Shown one piece after another: positions 13,401 through 25,079 of a stretch of 64,000 nucleotides of DNA; position 1 is the first letter of the stretch; the number at the start of each line of letters is the position of its first letter. A program made the position numbers and the translations under genes. The notes beneath the pieces are model-generated. The model was not told where the DNA came from, made no database searches, and saw only the letters and a program-made list of their open reading frames with translations. The stretch is from Patagioenas fasciata (taxonomy: Eukaryota; Chordata; Aves; Columbiformes; Columbidae): assembly GCF_037038585.1 (NCBI RefSeq), contig NC_092520.1, positions 12,965,001 through 13,029,000 on the forward strand, read 5' to 3'.

Positions 13401-14415
13401 AGAATGTTTCAGTTTCTTATATGAATGGATGTTGCTATATAGGTTCTCCTGATTTCTGGGGAGTCCTCCAGTGAAATGTATGTTACAAAGGCTTAAAGTA
13501 CTAAAGGTAATATAGAAACACTATAAAAAAATTAATTACAAGAATGTGTAATATGAATGTATAACAAACTCAATGGATAAATCTTATGTATACCTTAATA
13601 TGTTATATGCATAGCATAACAATGCTATGTATAATAAGGTCAAACAGGTGTTGGTGTAGAGATTATTCAGCAAGTACCTAGTTCCTTTTTAATCTTCATA
13701 TGTCTGGAGAATTAAAGATGCTCCTTAAGTGGCCTGGGTCCTGATAAACAATTGTCAGGTTGGATGGTTACTGATTTACACAGTTTAGATGATTAGTAAG
13801 CTTATTGTTTTACATAAATTGGATGGTTAGTGAATTATAACCTTTCCACAAAATAAATTAGCTTTTTTGTTTTGGTGGTGTTGGTTTGGGGTTTTTGGGG
13901 GAGGATGTTGTTCTGCTATTTTTTATGAGGGCATTTGACATTCCAGTATGACCAATACCTCATGCTGGATGCATCAATGGAATTACTGCAGTTTCTTATA
14001 CGTAAAAGATCAGGGGCCTCCTTCTTCAGTTAACAGCCTGGCAGTCCTAAGCTGTTCTACAGATGATAGAGGGCATTATATACCTTTAGCAATCTGAATT
14101 GCTCTCTGAAATGTCAGTCTCCTTTCATTACCTACAGAGGAAGATCGTGATGCTCTATTTAACTACTTCTAATTATTGTATAGACCAAAAGGACTGTCTT
14201 CTTAAACTTACATTAATTCTAGAACAAGTTGAAGTAGTCAGTTATAACGGTATTATTTTGACAAATTCTTAACAGTGGCTCTGGAAGGAATTTGGAGTGC
14301 GAAAAAGAATTTCTCCCTCAGAAACCTGAAACCAGTGTCACAGAACAAGAACAGTTTACTTTTACAGCCTCAGTTCTACTCAAGGCATGGAGGAATGAAA
14401 AGTAAGAGTCAATAA
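10190..14415 (+). CDS. C11orf97: C11orf97 homologue, small conserved vertebrate protein (three coding exons, 111 aa)
   Basis: Exons 10190-10280, 11291-11395 and 14276-14415 join through GT/AG introns with both junctions in phase 1. The product is 111 aa. Exon 1 is low complexity ([19 protein letters not shown]). The junction codon gives W, then [20 protein letters not shown] and QVKHPAAG, counterpart of human WKKFLYCEPHKRIKEVLEEE and IKHPPA. Exon 3 reads [20 protein letters not shown], then [17 protein letters not shown], counterpart of human [20 protein letters not shown] and SRHGG. It lies between ANKRD49 and FUT4, as in human. Function is poorly known; a ciliary basal-body association has been reported for the mammalian protein, as far as I recall. 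A possible donor GTAAGA at 14402 means the last codons could differ if a further exon exists. Confidence 0.88.
10808..11205 (+). mobile_element. CR1 LINE 3' fragment (plus), in C11orf97 intron 1
   Basis: It reads through the typical avian CR1 3' end: GAGCAGCTGAGAGAACTG, TTCAGCCTGGAGAAAAGGAG, GGTTTAGATTGGATATCAGG, and the terminal CTCTTCCAACTGAAATGATT with GATTCTATTC. It is 5'-truncated, as most CR1 copies are. Confidence 0.93.
11291..11395 (+). CDS. C11orf97: C11orf97 coding exon 2
   Basis: The exon follows acceptor TTACTAACAG and ends before donor GTAATC. It encodes [20 protein letters not shown], then [14 protein letters not shown], the best conserved block of the protein. It starts only about 85 bases after the end of a CR1 copy. 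Confidence 0.9.
11396..14275 (+). other. C11orf97 intron 2, nothing else seen
   Basis: The intron is AT-rich unique sequence. Near 13602-13628 there is a small AT-rich inverted repeat (CATAGCA/TGCTATG). No further exon or repeat family was recognised. Confidence 0.6.
14276..14415 (+). CDS. C11orf97: C11orf97 coding exon 3 and stop
   Basis: The exon follows acceptor TCTTAACAG. It encodes [19 protein letters not shown] and, near its end, [16 protein letters not shown] before a TAA at 14413-14415. IW and YSRHGG match the human C-terminus. Confidence 0.88.
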
Positions 14416-17050
14416 TAAGAAACCGTCACCATAACACCTCATCATAAAATTGCAGTGGGTAATATTATTTTATAATTCATAGATATCTCATAGATCTGCT
14501 TTTTTCAATGTTATTTTTCATCAGATTACCTATATAGTCTTTCTCACCTCTTCACATCTTTTTGCAGAGCTAACCCACCTCTTCCTTTAAGTAGCCAACA
14601 GACTTGAAATAGTTCCATAAGGAACTTGTTTAGGTCTGCTATGTTGAGTGACCTTATTTCATATGCTGAAACCTTTTCTAACCGTGGAATAATCACTTGT
14701 TGCCTACTGATGACTGGCGAGTGTTGGTTTTCTATGCATCATGAACCTTACTTGCCTTTCTTAACATCCAACCTTAACCAATTCAAATGGTTGGAAAAGC
14801 CCTCAGTCCAACACACCTCCTAAAAAACACTTGATCTAAGTACCATTTCAGGCATTTTAGCATTTGCCTGCAATGGTCAGCTGGTGCTCTGGGCATGTAT
14901 TTCTTTACAGTCAGTAGAGTGTGGCTTTTATGGAGCAGATCAGTTCCTTATGAGCTGGTAGAGTTTAGTGTAGTCTTCTCCGTGTGCCCACTTTCTGTTT
15001 TTCAGTCAAATGTATTAACTTTGTAGTGGAAGGTGAGAGCTTTGAACCCTGAGGAAACACCAAGTCCATTAGCTTTGTAAGAGGAATATTGTTAGTGCCA
15101 TGAGCTTGCAGAGTATGTGAACTCACCATATTTTGCTATTAAACAAAGCTGCTTCTTATATTATTGGGGGTGAGTGGTTTAAAAATACAACTGGCTGCTT
15201 GACTAACACCTTCCTTCCTCTCTTGATCTTGTGAGCTCTGGAGATAGTGGGATCTTAGTTACAACAGCAACATGAATTAAGTTATTGCTGGTGTAAGAAG
15301 CATTTAACCAGTGCAGTCCTCTGCCATGGCTGCCTTTACTCTAGAAGTAGTGCTTGTAGGAATATTTTGATTATACGAGGCCTAGTCTATACTATGTATT
15401 AACTGAAGTCACTTCTGGTAATAAACCAAGAAAATTCTAGCTACACCATAGAAAATACAACCAAAGATTGCCTCAGGGTTTGTGGATGTTGACTGAACTC
15501 AGATACCTGAGGCTTCTAGTGAAGTCACACCGAGTTCTCAAAGATCCTGATCTACTCCATTTCATGTTAAGATCTGTCAGAGAAGTACAGCCTTAAAACA
15601 AAGCAGTTTCTTCAAATTGATTTAGGTGCTGAAATTTATGGGATCTGTTGGTTTTCTTGGGAACTGTGATACTGTGATACTGTGAACTTAGATGTATCTT
15701 TATTCCCAAGTGCTGCTGCTAGAGAGAAGTGGTGCTCTCCTCACTAGCTATACTGCTTGGTTTGCAGCAGGATAGGCAGGTGACATGAGAGAAGGGCTGA
15801 CAGAGAAGAAACAATACAAGAGAAACACTGGAAGCAATCTGACTTTGGCTCCTGTACTCACCAGACCATTTCCATTCACACCCCTTCTTCTGTGTAAGGA
15901 TCTGGGAAAGAAATGAAGCGGTAATAGTTGGGAGATAGAGTAGATACAGGCTGTGGAAATGGACTAAAAAGAAGACCCTCCTGTGTTTAGTGCCAGAAGA
16001 AAAGGCACCACTGAAGGGAAAAGGAAGAAGCACAGACAAGAGGAATGAAAGAGGAGATGTAGGACAGAAGGTTGGGAATTCCTCAAGGGAACTGGAGAAA
16101 GGAGAACACAGTTCAGCAACACAGGGGTACAAACCAAAAGGAATGAAGGAAAAAATATGTAGGAGAAATAAGCAGAGGAGACAGAAATAATGTGTAGCCG
16201 TGTTGCTTAATTTACTGAAGTTAATGCGTTTATTATTGCTCCTCCCATTCATTACCTTTCCCTAAAAGTGACTGGTGGTTTTGGGGGCTCACTGTGTAGT
16301 GTCTCATCCACCCTTACTGTGGGTCTTGTTTTTTTCCAGATTGCTGAACTTTTGTGCTTTGAAGACCCGAGCCTGTTTTGATGCTTCAAATCAAACATCA
16401 AAATGACTGTCTGCCTTTGGAAATGTAGATCAGTATTTCTAAGGTTTTGAAGAAGGTTGTGCTTGAATAGGGAACTATTTCCTCTTTGTCGTTATTCTAT
16501 TCATATCCTTGTACTGCTTTTTTGTCAGATGTTGTAGTAGCCAAATCGGATCCATATTTCAGCCAGTGCTGAAGACATCACAATCCAAAGATTACAAAAT
16601 GTTCTTCTGACAAAAATGTGCTACTGTGAAACTTGACATTGTCTTAGGCTTCTCTGTTCCAAAGTCATTCTAAGTTCAGCAAAAGATTGTCATGTACATA
16701 CCTTAAAATACCTTAGGCCTAGTCCATTCATTAAACTGAGCAGTTCATAAGCCAAGAGTTTGTGATTCAGTATCTAGCTTGATGTAATAAAAGTTTAACC
16801 TAAATAAGCCTGGGATGTCTCTGTCTGTATAAGAGTTATCATAGCGTCAAAGAACCACAGAGACACCATGAAACCTGAAATAACCTGTCACTTTATTCTC
16901 ACTCTTAACCATTATTACAGGGAGGTAATACCAAATGATCATTAGTTAGGTTTGTATCACCACACCACTTAGGAAACAAATGTGGATCCTTCTAGGTACT
17001 GTATAAACCAGCTTTGGACGGTCTTGGATGATTGGAGGAGGTACCAGAAA
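14416..17050. other. C11orf97 3' flank, no further gene seen
   Basis: This is unique sequence containing a three-unit ACTGTGAT repeat at about 15665-15685 and a purine-rich tract near 15960-16190, whose reverse complement gives a Ser/Leu/Phe-rich open frame I do not believe. An AATAAA at 16786-16791 is a candidate polyadenylation site for a long C11orf97 3' UTR. Confidence 0.5.
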
Positions 17051-17054
17051 AGGG

Positions 17055-17640
17055 AGTGACATTTGCCATTACAGAACAGTGTCCGCTTTGGTAGCAGAGG
17101 AGAGGCTGGAAGTTCTCTCTAGCAAAATGTCTGAGCTGGCGGAGCCTGAGCCTTATGGGAGGAAGTGAAGAGCAATAGTTGGAGAGTCCCAGCTCAGGGA
17201 GGTGGAAGTGCCTCTTTGCTGTCCCAAAGTGCGGTCTGGGGAGGTTTGTTGTGGGGCTGAAAGCTGGGACAATGTGACGATCGTGCTGAGTCTTGTCTGG
17301 ACCTTGGACTGCTACCCCATGCTGCTCTTCCGTGCGGACACCAACAGTACTTCCAGGGGAGACATGGGGTATATCAAGCATAACTATGTTGCTGTAGGGT
17401 GAGGCAAAGGCTTAGGTTCCCAGGTGGTTTCTCCTCAGTCCTACTGGTGAGAAGGTAGGGCTTGAGGAATGGATGGATCCTGTAGGTCAACTCTTATTTG
17501 CACAGCTGGCACAGGAAATGGGGAACTGACTTTTATGACTCTGATGTGTCCTCTCTTTGAGGACAAAGAACTGCTGGGAAGAGATGAGATTCACCTCAAA
17601 AAGTGGGGCAAAAGCTGTGTTTGTGCCATGTCTAGAAGGA
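17055..17640 (+). mobile_element. Degraded LINE ORF1 with SGNH-esterase domain, probably CR1 type
   Basis: Conceptual plus-strand translation, with frame breaks, follows the avian CR1-like esterase ORF in order. A GESQLR block (family GDSxLR) lies near 17180. Then come EVCCGAESWDNVT, a LDCYPMLLFRADTNSTSRGD stretch (family YYPLLLFHVGTNDTARGD), and YIKHNYVAVG. The last block is FEDKELLGRDEIHLKKWGKS near 17560-17610 (family DGLHLTKWGKS), keeping the D-x-x-H catalytic pair. The usual Ser and Asn positions of blocks I and III are altered. It is an old, inactive copy. CR1-like LINEs are known to carry such esterase domains; the exact subfamily is my inference. Confidence 0.65.
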
Positions 17641-17719
17641 TCCATGTTTGTTTCAGAAGTGCTGTGGTAATGCAAGAAATACAGAGTTGTGATCTTTGCC
17701 TGGCTGGCCTGAGGAGCAG

Positions 17720-20700
17720 AACTGTAAGTAGGAGTGACAGGAGGGAGATGACAACCCATGATCAGGTGAGGAAGTAGTGGACCAGGCATTTCTGTCATCG
17801 TGTTTAACACTCTAACTTAATGATCAGTCTTTGCCATATTTCTAGAATAATTGTAGCACATTCTTTTCCAACTTAATAACACTTAGTGCTTATCCTACAG
17901 TTTTCATTGCTAGAATTCTTCCCAAACATCCCTCCAGCACATCTGTGAGATGAACAAATGTTACTTTTTTTTAAGGAGGGAATTGTATTGTGAAAAAACT
18001 TACCTAGGACTGATGGATAATTTAAAATCAGAGTTGAAGAGTTCCTTATTCCCAGTGCTAACTCAGCCTGGTAATTCGCATCTTTTCTAAGGTGCGATCT
18101 GAAGAGGTGGAGATGTGATTTGCTTCTGGGCCTCTCAGATCCTAAGGAAGTATTTAAACCACACTGAATATTGTTAAAAAAGGAACAGTCTCAGTAACAA
18201 CTTCGCAAAGCTAGACTTTGTTTCCCTTTGCTTTTCTCGATTATCTGTGAATGAAATGGGATGTTCGGTTTTTGATTGTCTAGAACTCTTCTCTGACACC
18301 GTCAGTTTGGTTTTATTTTTATATCAGTGAGAAGGGAAAAAAAAATAAACCCACAACACCTTAGCTGGCTCCAAGCCAACGCTTTTCAGCTTTTCCATTT
18401 GGCTTCTAAAAGAAAAAGTAATTATTGGCACTGAAAACTGCACCTGAGGCACTGGAGGAGTAGCTGCTTTTGAAAACATTATTCTCACTTTTAAAATGCA
18501 AATTTGATCATGAACCACACAATAATGTCTGAAAAAACACTGGGTTTTCAGATAGAGACTTTGGTTAAGCTTGTTGCATCTCGCTTCTGCTCCTTGCTTT
18601 ATTTTTATTCTACTCTTCCTCTGTTTTCTCATCCGTAGTAGTTTTTTCATGATCTTGTTTTAAAATCTTCCAAATGAAAATATTTTCTGAGTCTGTCCTG
18701 GATTGCTTCACTAGCTCAGTTTTGCTGCAACAAAGGCAGATTTGTGAATCTCATTTGTGCCTTTGCTCCTCTTTCTTGTTGAGCAACCTTGCACAACAGA
18801 GAAATGTCTTTTAGATCTTTTCTACTGAATATTTAATTTCAGTTACGAGGCTTGGGTAATTCTTAGTTAGTCTGAAATACTCATGTTCATGACCTTTTTA
18901 TGTGTCTCATCTTTCATTTGAATAAAACTAAGCAATTTGTTTAAATATGATAACATTGCATAGTATTATAGTAATGGTATTAATATTACTATGTTTATAG
19001 TATATTTACAATATTTTATTAAATGGGGTTTCAGGTTATTTAAATTAATTGTGCTCAAATTTTAACATAGCAGTCTTTTACTAACTGTTCAGCTACCCTT
19101 TTCTCTTAGTTTTTTAATGTTATTTCATTTCCAAACTAAATAGTGCTGTTTTGAAAGAGAAGTGTTATCATTGCTTCCATGTATTAATAATAGTGATCAA
19201 ACACTGATGTCTTTCAAAGTCTACATCTACATTATCAAGCAATGAAGCACAACAGGAGGGTGACAAGTGATTAAAGCAACTGGTGTTGAGAGCCCCATCA
19301 CTAGACTACATGTGGTTTAGAAGATTTACTTCAAACTAGAGCTAGTCTTATCTCCTGGACTGAAACATCACCTCGATGCTTGGAGTTCAAAGATGTTTGA
19401 AGACAAGCTCTATCACAAACCCTTGCCCTCTGGCCTGGGGGATGCTCATGGAGTAAAAAATGAAAGCATCATATGCAGTCCAGAGCTCCAAAAACCAAGG
19501 AAGACTGAAATCCATAATAACTGCCAACAAATATCCACAGAGAGCCAAATTCAGACTCGCTGGTACACACACGCTTGTCAAAGTATCCAGGGATCGTGTG
19601 GTTTTGGTAGCAAAATTTTTGCCTCTGATTTTGGCTCTGGTTTACACTAGTGAACAACAAACATGAGCTGCAATGGAAGGTTGAAGAGTGTTCTGTGACA
19701 GGATCCTCCAACCATAGTGTCACAACACCTTTGCTCATGCCTGTGCCTTGACCTGGAAACATCAACTTTATGTAGTTTTAATCCAGCCCAGCTCACATTC
19801 ACAAGCAGAACTGTAGCCAGGCAGGATATTTTAATATTGCATTTGCCGTATGTGCAATAACATGGGCTTGTCTGTCGAGAAGCCGTTCATCCAGCACAGC
19901 AGGCATCAAATTTCAATTGGTTCTTTTGTCTCTCATCGTATTTCAGAATTTTAAACTTCCAAGCAGAAACATCTTAATCCTGAATATGAAACACTAGCTA
20001 ATCAAATTACAGGCATTTAAACTTTTTGCTAAAATACAGTATGCAATTTATACAGAACAGAACTTTTATAACTGTTTTTCATACAGCATTTAGGTTCTTA
20101 CTTAGCAAAAACTTGCATTAAAACCACGGAGACTATTTATGAAGAAGAGATTTCAAAGTCATTCTAGTGTCATCTTGGTGGCAGACAGCAGCCTGCTGCT
20201 CTTTGAAGCTGCTCACATTTTCTTAGGATAAAAAACTCTACAGGGCTTCCCTGATTGACAAAATATCTGGCTTGATAGCTGAAAATACAGCCACATCTTG
20301 CAGCACCTTTAAAACTGTGTTTGCAAGACAAATAACTTCAAAGACTTTTCTAGGCTTAAATTCTTCTCAAGTGTGACAAAACAGAGTGAGTCAGAGTAGA
20401 AGAGGAAGCCAGCTGGGAAGCTCTAGGCAAAAATATTTACTGCTGTTAGAAAAGTCAAACATTTAACCCTCAAATAAGCAAAATATTTTCCATTTTGCAA
20501 CAGCTTCATTACTAATGGCCAGCATTTTGGTTTAAATTCCTGACTATCAGCAACAGCAGAGCTTACTCTGGTTTCCACAGAGCAGCTAAACCACAGTTCC
20601 CCAGGTTGTGTATACAGTGCTAAGAAATCGGTGTGGTCCTGAGTACGTGAAGCTTTCTGCTGGGATGGTTTACACCCAAAGCAGGCAAAACCGGGTGTGT

Positions 20701-21091
20701 TTCCTCTGGTAATGCTACTCAACCTTCATTATGTTGTGCATAATGTGACATCTGTGGAGTTTTTCCCAAGTCAGAGTGAACAAAACTGTTTGACAAAACC
20801 CTACCAGCGCCCAGTAGCTGATCACGATCATGCCACTGACATGCTGCCATGGTGATGTTTCTTCTCATGAAAAGAAATGAGACATGACAAAAGGGAGATA
20901 AATCCCTCGTGTACACACAGGTCTGAGGACACCTGACTTCCAATCCTGGTCCTGACAGTGAGGCCGTTCCCTGTGTCTCTCACACTACAGCAACACACCA
21001 CATCTTGCTTGTAAGTTTACTACACCAAAATTTCTAGGAGGCTGCTGGACTGTTAGTTGAATACACACCTATTGTTACTTTCAGTAGTGAC
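17720..21091. other. Intergenic, no gene seen
   Basis: The stretch is AT-rich unique sequence. An imperfect AT-rich hairpin lies around 18958-18992 (CATAGTA...TACTATG). No exon or known repeat family was recognised. Confidence 0.55.
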
Positions 21092-21760
21092 TGTCGAGGG
21101 TTAGGACTGCGGGGTGACAATCAAACCCTGGCAGATGTATTGTTAGCCTCCTCTCCCCCCCACTTCCCCCTTTTGCCCCTCCCTCTCCCCCCTTCCCACT
21201 CAGGACAGGCGATCGGGAGGGAAAGAAGGACAGAGAGAAGAGAGTTGGAAAAGTTAAAGATGTTTTACTAATGCTACTGATAAGAATAGAGAAAATAATA
21301 CAAAATATACAAAACCAATCTTGTAAGTCTCAGCAACTGCAGAGCCAGCACCCAAAGTCCTGGATTAGACTCTGTAGCCAACCGGAGCTGGATTCAGTCT
21401 CTCACTAGGCCTCAGTTCGCAGGGACGACCAGCAAGGTCCTCTCCTAATGTCAGCCATGAGGAAAAAAGGGAAAGAGGGCAAAAGGGAAAAAAGGGCCGA
21501 GATCCTCGTGATCTCCCACTATTATATGAAGTATTCACGTGAATGGAATGTTATACACCATTGGTCAGTCTCTCGGTCATCAGTTTCTCGTTGCCCCTCT
21601 TGCGAGATGTCCATCTGTGCTTATCAATAAGTTTGCATTCCATTGCTAGGTTTAACCAAAACATGTGTTGGGTTCTCCAGGAAAATGCAGCTAACATGAA
21701 GGCCCCAGCTGACAGGCAAATTCACCAAAAGAGAAACCTGTTTTCAACAAAACCAGGACA
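21092..21760 (-). mobile_element. Solo LTR of an avian endogenous retrovirus (669 bp) with 5-bp target duplication
   Basis: In the minus orientation the block begins TGTCCTGGTTTTG and ends CCCTCGACA, a TGTC/GACA inverted terminus. It is flanked by the direct repeat GTGAC at 21087-21091 and 21761-21765. It has an AT-rich TATA-like part and a pyrimidine-rich U5-like end. No internal coding remains, so it is a solo LTR formed by LTR-LTR recombination. Starts of this TGTCCTGG type are common in songbird and other neoavian class II (ERVK-like) LTRs; class is inferred. The exact target duplication and sharp ends suggest a fairly recent insertion compared with the CR1 copies. Confidence 0.88.
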
Positions 21761-21765
21761 GTGAC

Positions 21766-23260
21766 TAAGATGAATATCAAACTAAAATATATTTCTGTGC
21801 TGTTGTCTCGCACATTGTGAGGAGTTTGAAGAACACATAGCGATAGCAAAACAATTGGACCTGTCATTTGTAGAAATTCAAAAATATGCCTTGAAAATTG
21901 TTTTCATCATGCTGTAGATATAAATTCTATGAGGACTTTTGAACTAGTGGACTCCTCACAACATGTATGCATGTATTTAGTCTCCACAGAGGCAGATGTA
22001 ACATGAAAAGGAACTTATGGTGACAGTATTACTCATATAAACATTTTAGGCTACTGTCCTCTCATCTAAATTGAGCTAATTCTTATTTGCCATAATAAGA
22101 CAAATAGGAAATAATACTGTATTTCCATGCTGTATATACCATTGTAACTTACTGTGGATTTCAGCAATAGCTTTCTTCAATATGTAGTGCAGAGCTTTAG
22201 TTCTAGGTGAGTTGACAAATACAGAAATCCTAATTTTGATCTCATGCCAAAGAATTCAACAGATTTGTTCCCATATGACAATAGTCTCAAAGTGGATGCC
22301 ATTACAGTGCAGCTGAACATCGTGCTGAAGTTTGACTGTGGGACTGCAAAAAATCTAAAGTAACTAGCCAGCTCTTGCTAGTAATCTCCACAAGGAAAGC
22401 ATACATATATATATAGATATTATTTATTTATTTATCAAATTTGTCACTACTTGGTTTCCATGTTGAGTTGTCCCGAAACATTACATAAATCCTGAATTAG
22501 TGCCAACATTTTTGTTGGCTCTACTTTTGTAGGATAAGGCCTGGCATCTTCAATGTAATTAGCTAGGCTTTGGAACTGGAATGGCTCAGCATCAAATCTT
22601 CAAGCAATGGAAATGAAAGTTTACCTAGACAAAGACTCCTCCAAGGTCATATATCAATACTTAAATTTACTTTCCTGAAGGAAAATAAGAATTGCAATTG
22701 CAGCTGATACTGTCAAGTTTATTGAATTAATCAGAATTCCACAGAAGTCAATTGAGGTCTCCCACTGACAGTCATGAGTCCGAAATTTCTCACATTATCT
22801 GTAGAAATAGGTAAAATTACTAACAGTAGAGCTTTTGGACCACTCTGAATCCTTAACTAAGGCAGACTAGGGTAGTGTTCATCATAGTGGATGGGTTCTG
22901 GATTGATTCTAGGTACAGCTCAGGCCCTCAGAGGACTTGGCTTTCCTTTAGCCTTGTATTTCTACATTTGTTTGCAGTTTTCTAATGAGGTAAAATAATT
23001 CTTCCAGACTCCCATTTTGTGACTAAAGTCAGTGTTACTTGTCAAGATAGGTTCCATGTTTATTGCACTAAGAGATTTGGTTTTGCTGCTGTTGGCTAGC
23101 ACACTATTTTTCAGACAATACTGAATTAGAAAGCAGGGTTGACATCTTGGCTTGTGCAACTTCAGAGAGGCCTTGAGAAACATGGAGTGAGCCAGAAGAA
23201 ACCTTGGAAAGTGCAGGAAGGAAGAAGAGCAAGTTCTGCATGTGGAGCAGAAAACTCCCA
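21766..23260. other. Intergenic, no gene seen
   Basis: This is unique AT-rich sequence with a short TA-rich run near 22404-22422. No coding pattern was recognised. Confidence 0.55.
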
Positions 23261-23267
23261 TGCACTG

Positions 23268-23470
23268 GTACACACAGGGAACTGACTGGCTGATTAAGAC
23301 GCATGCTGGAAAGGACCTGGGGGCTAGATGAACATCAAGCTGAATGTGAGCTCTCCTCAAAAATAAAGCAAGCCATCTGCTGGGCAACGTCAGAAGTACG
23401 TCCAGCACAGCTAGGGCTGGCAATGGTGCTCCTCTGAGTGAGAGGGTGGATTAATGACCTCCAGAGATCC
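23268..23470 (+). mobile_element. Very old CR1-like LINE fragment (plus)
   Basis: The segment reads TGGTACACACAGGGAACTGA, then CTGGAAAGGACCTGGGGGCT and ACATCAAGCTGAATGTGAGC. This resembles, with many changes, the CR1 stretch around GAAAGGGACCTGGGGGTCCTGG. Borders are vague. Confidence 0.4.
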
Positions 23471-23596
23471 CTTCTAGCCAAAACGTCACCTTGGAGCAGA
23501 GGCAGTAAGGTACCAACTCTCCCCAGAGCTGTTGGCGTTTCTTATATTTTATGAGTGCTTACAACATGGACAACAGAAGGCTGCAAGCACTTTTTA

Positions 23597-24214
23597 TAGA
23601 ATCACAGAATCATAGAACAGTTTGGGTTGGAAGGGACCTTCAAATCTCATCTAGTCCAACCCCCTGCCATGAGCACGGACAGATCACCCAGATCAGGTTG
23701 CTCAGAGCCCCGTCCAGCCTGGCCTTGAATGTCTTCAGGGATGGGGCATCCACCACCTCTCTGGGAAACCTGGGCCAGTGTTTTACTACCTTAATTGTAA
23801 AAAATTTCTTCCTCATGTCTGGCCTGAATTTCCCCTCTTTCAGTTTAAAACCATCGCCACTTGTCCTGTCACAAGAGGCCCTGCTAAAAATTCTGTCCCC
23901 ATCTTTCTTATCGGCCCCTTTCAAGTACTGGAAAGGCCACAATAAGGTCTCCCTGGATCTCTTCTCCAGGCTGAACAACCCCAGCTCTCTCAGCCTGTCC
24001 CCACAGCAGAGCTGTTCCAGCCTCTGACCATTTCTGTGGCTCCTCTGGCCCCTCTCCAACAGGTCCATGTCTTTCCTGCACTGAGGGCTCCAGGGCTGGA
24101 CACAGGACTCCAGGTGGGGTCTCACTGGAGCAGAGTGGAGGGGCAGAATCTTCTGATCCAGCCCAAGATACAATTGGCCTTCTGGGCTGCACATTGCCGG
24201 CTCATGTCCAGTCT
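23597..24214 (-). mobile_element. CR1 LINE 3' fragment (minus, about 620 bp)
   Basis: The plus strand begins TAGAATCACAGAATCATAGA, then GGGTTGGAAGGGACCTTC and CATCTAGTCCAACCCCCTGC. This is the reverse complement of the CR1 3' end. It continues through CAGGCTGAACAACCCCAGCT to the more internal TGGGCTGCACATTGCCGGCT. It is well preserved and long for a CR1 fragment; open frames on both strands here are CR1-derived. Confidence 0.95.
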
Positions 24215-25050
24215 TTAGTTCTTTAAGTACTTTTAATGAGTTTATGGATGCACTTGACCCATTTACTAGCCTAACACCAAACTCACACACAACTATTCTT
24301 TATTTTGGGCTGTAAACAGGCTCAAATAACTTTTTTTACTAATTTAGAGACAAGTCACAGGGCCTTGACCTATGTGTTATGTAAAAGCTATGATGCAATC
24401 CAAATGGTCAGTGAGAACTTATGCCTGGTGTAACTCCACTGCTTTCAGTAGATGTATAAGAGATGACCTTGGATCTATAGGTCTTGGATATGAATGTGTG
24501 TAGTGTCAGAGCTGGCAACTCCCCAGAACTGTACAAACAGTCTCCAAACTGTGGGAATCAATGACCCCTTAGATCACTGAAACAAACGACTTGGAGAAAA
24601 AAGTTTCAAGCCTGATATACTGTTATAGTCCAGCTTTGGAAAAAGTAATTTGCTGGTAACCATGAGGTTTTGTAGTTTTTAAACAGCTGTGAGATTTAAC
24701 AATTTTGATCTAACCATCCATGTTTCTAAGAAAGTTTTAAAAGGACAAAAAATCCTCTTCTTTAATTTCTTTCCTTTAGTTTTTCAAATTGTTCATCCTT
24801 TTAGAGGTGCTTGAAACTGTTTGAATTTGACAGGAATTCAAAGCTACTGTAGCTGCTGTAACTTTTTTTCGTGAGTAAGTGGTTTATTCAAAGCTTCTCT
24901 CAACTTCACTCTCTAAATTGCAACTGTTTCAAAAGAAAATCCCCTGCTACTTCCAAAGTATCTCTGCAAGGGCTCCCAATGCTGCATGTAAACCATAGCT
25001 CAGCTGCTGTGGTGAAAAACTTCTGCAGGAGTTTAAAATCTCTCACTATT
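24215..25050. other. FUT4 upstream flank
   Basis: This AT-rich sequence lies between the CR1 copy and the FUT4 CpG island, with no exon recognised. The frame that runs into FUT4 opens at 24871, but this part has no protein-like conservation I can see. Confidence 0.5.
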
Positions 25051-25079
25051 TCAGGTGCGGACTGGGAGAAACAAGTGAG

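Noticed and set aside
15719-16252. 177-codon minus-strand frame rich in Ser, Leu and Phe
   Set aside because: It is the complement of a purine-rich tract; no conserved pattern, signal peptide or domain that I trust.
23640-24290. 216-codon minus-strand frame and its partners
   Set aside because: Entirely inside a CR1 3' fragment.
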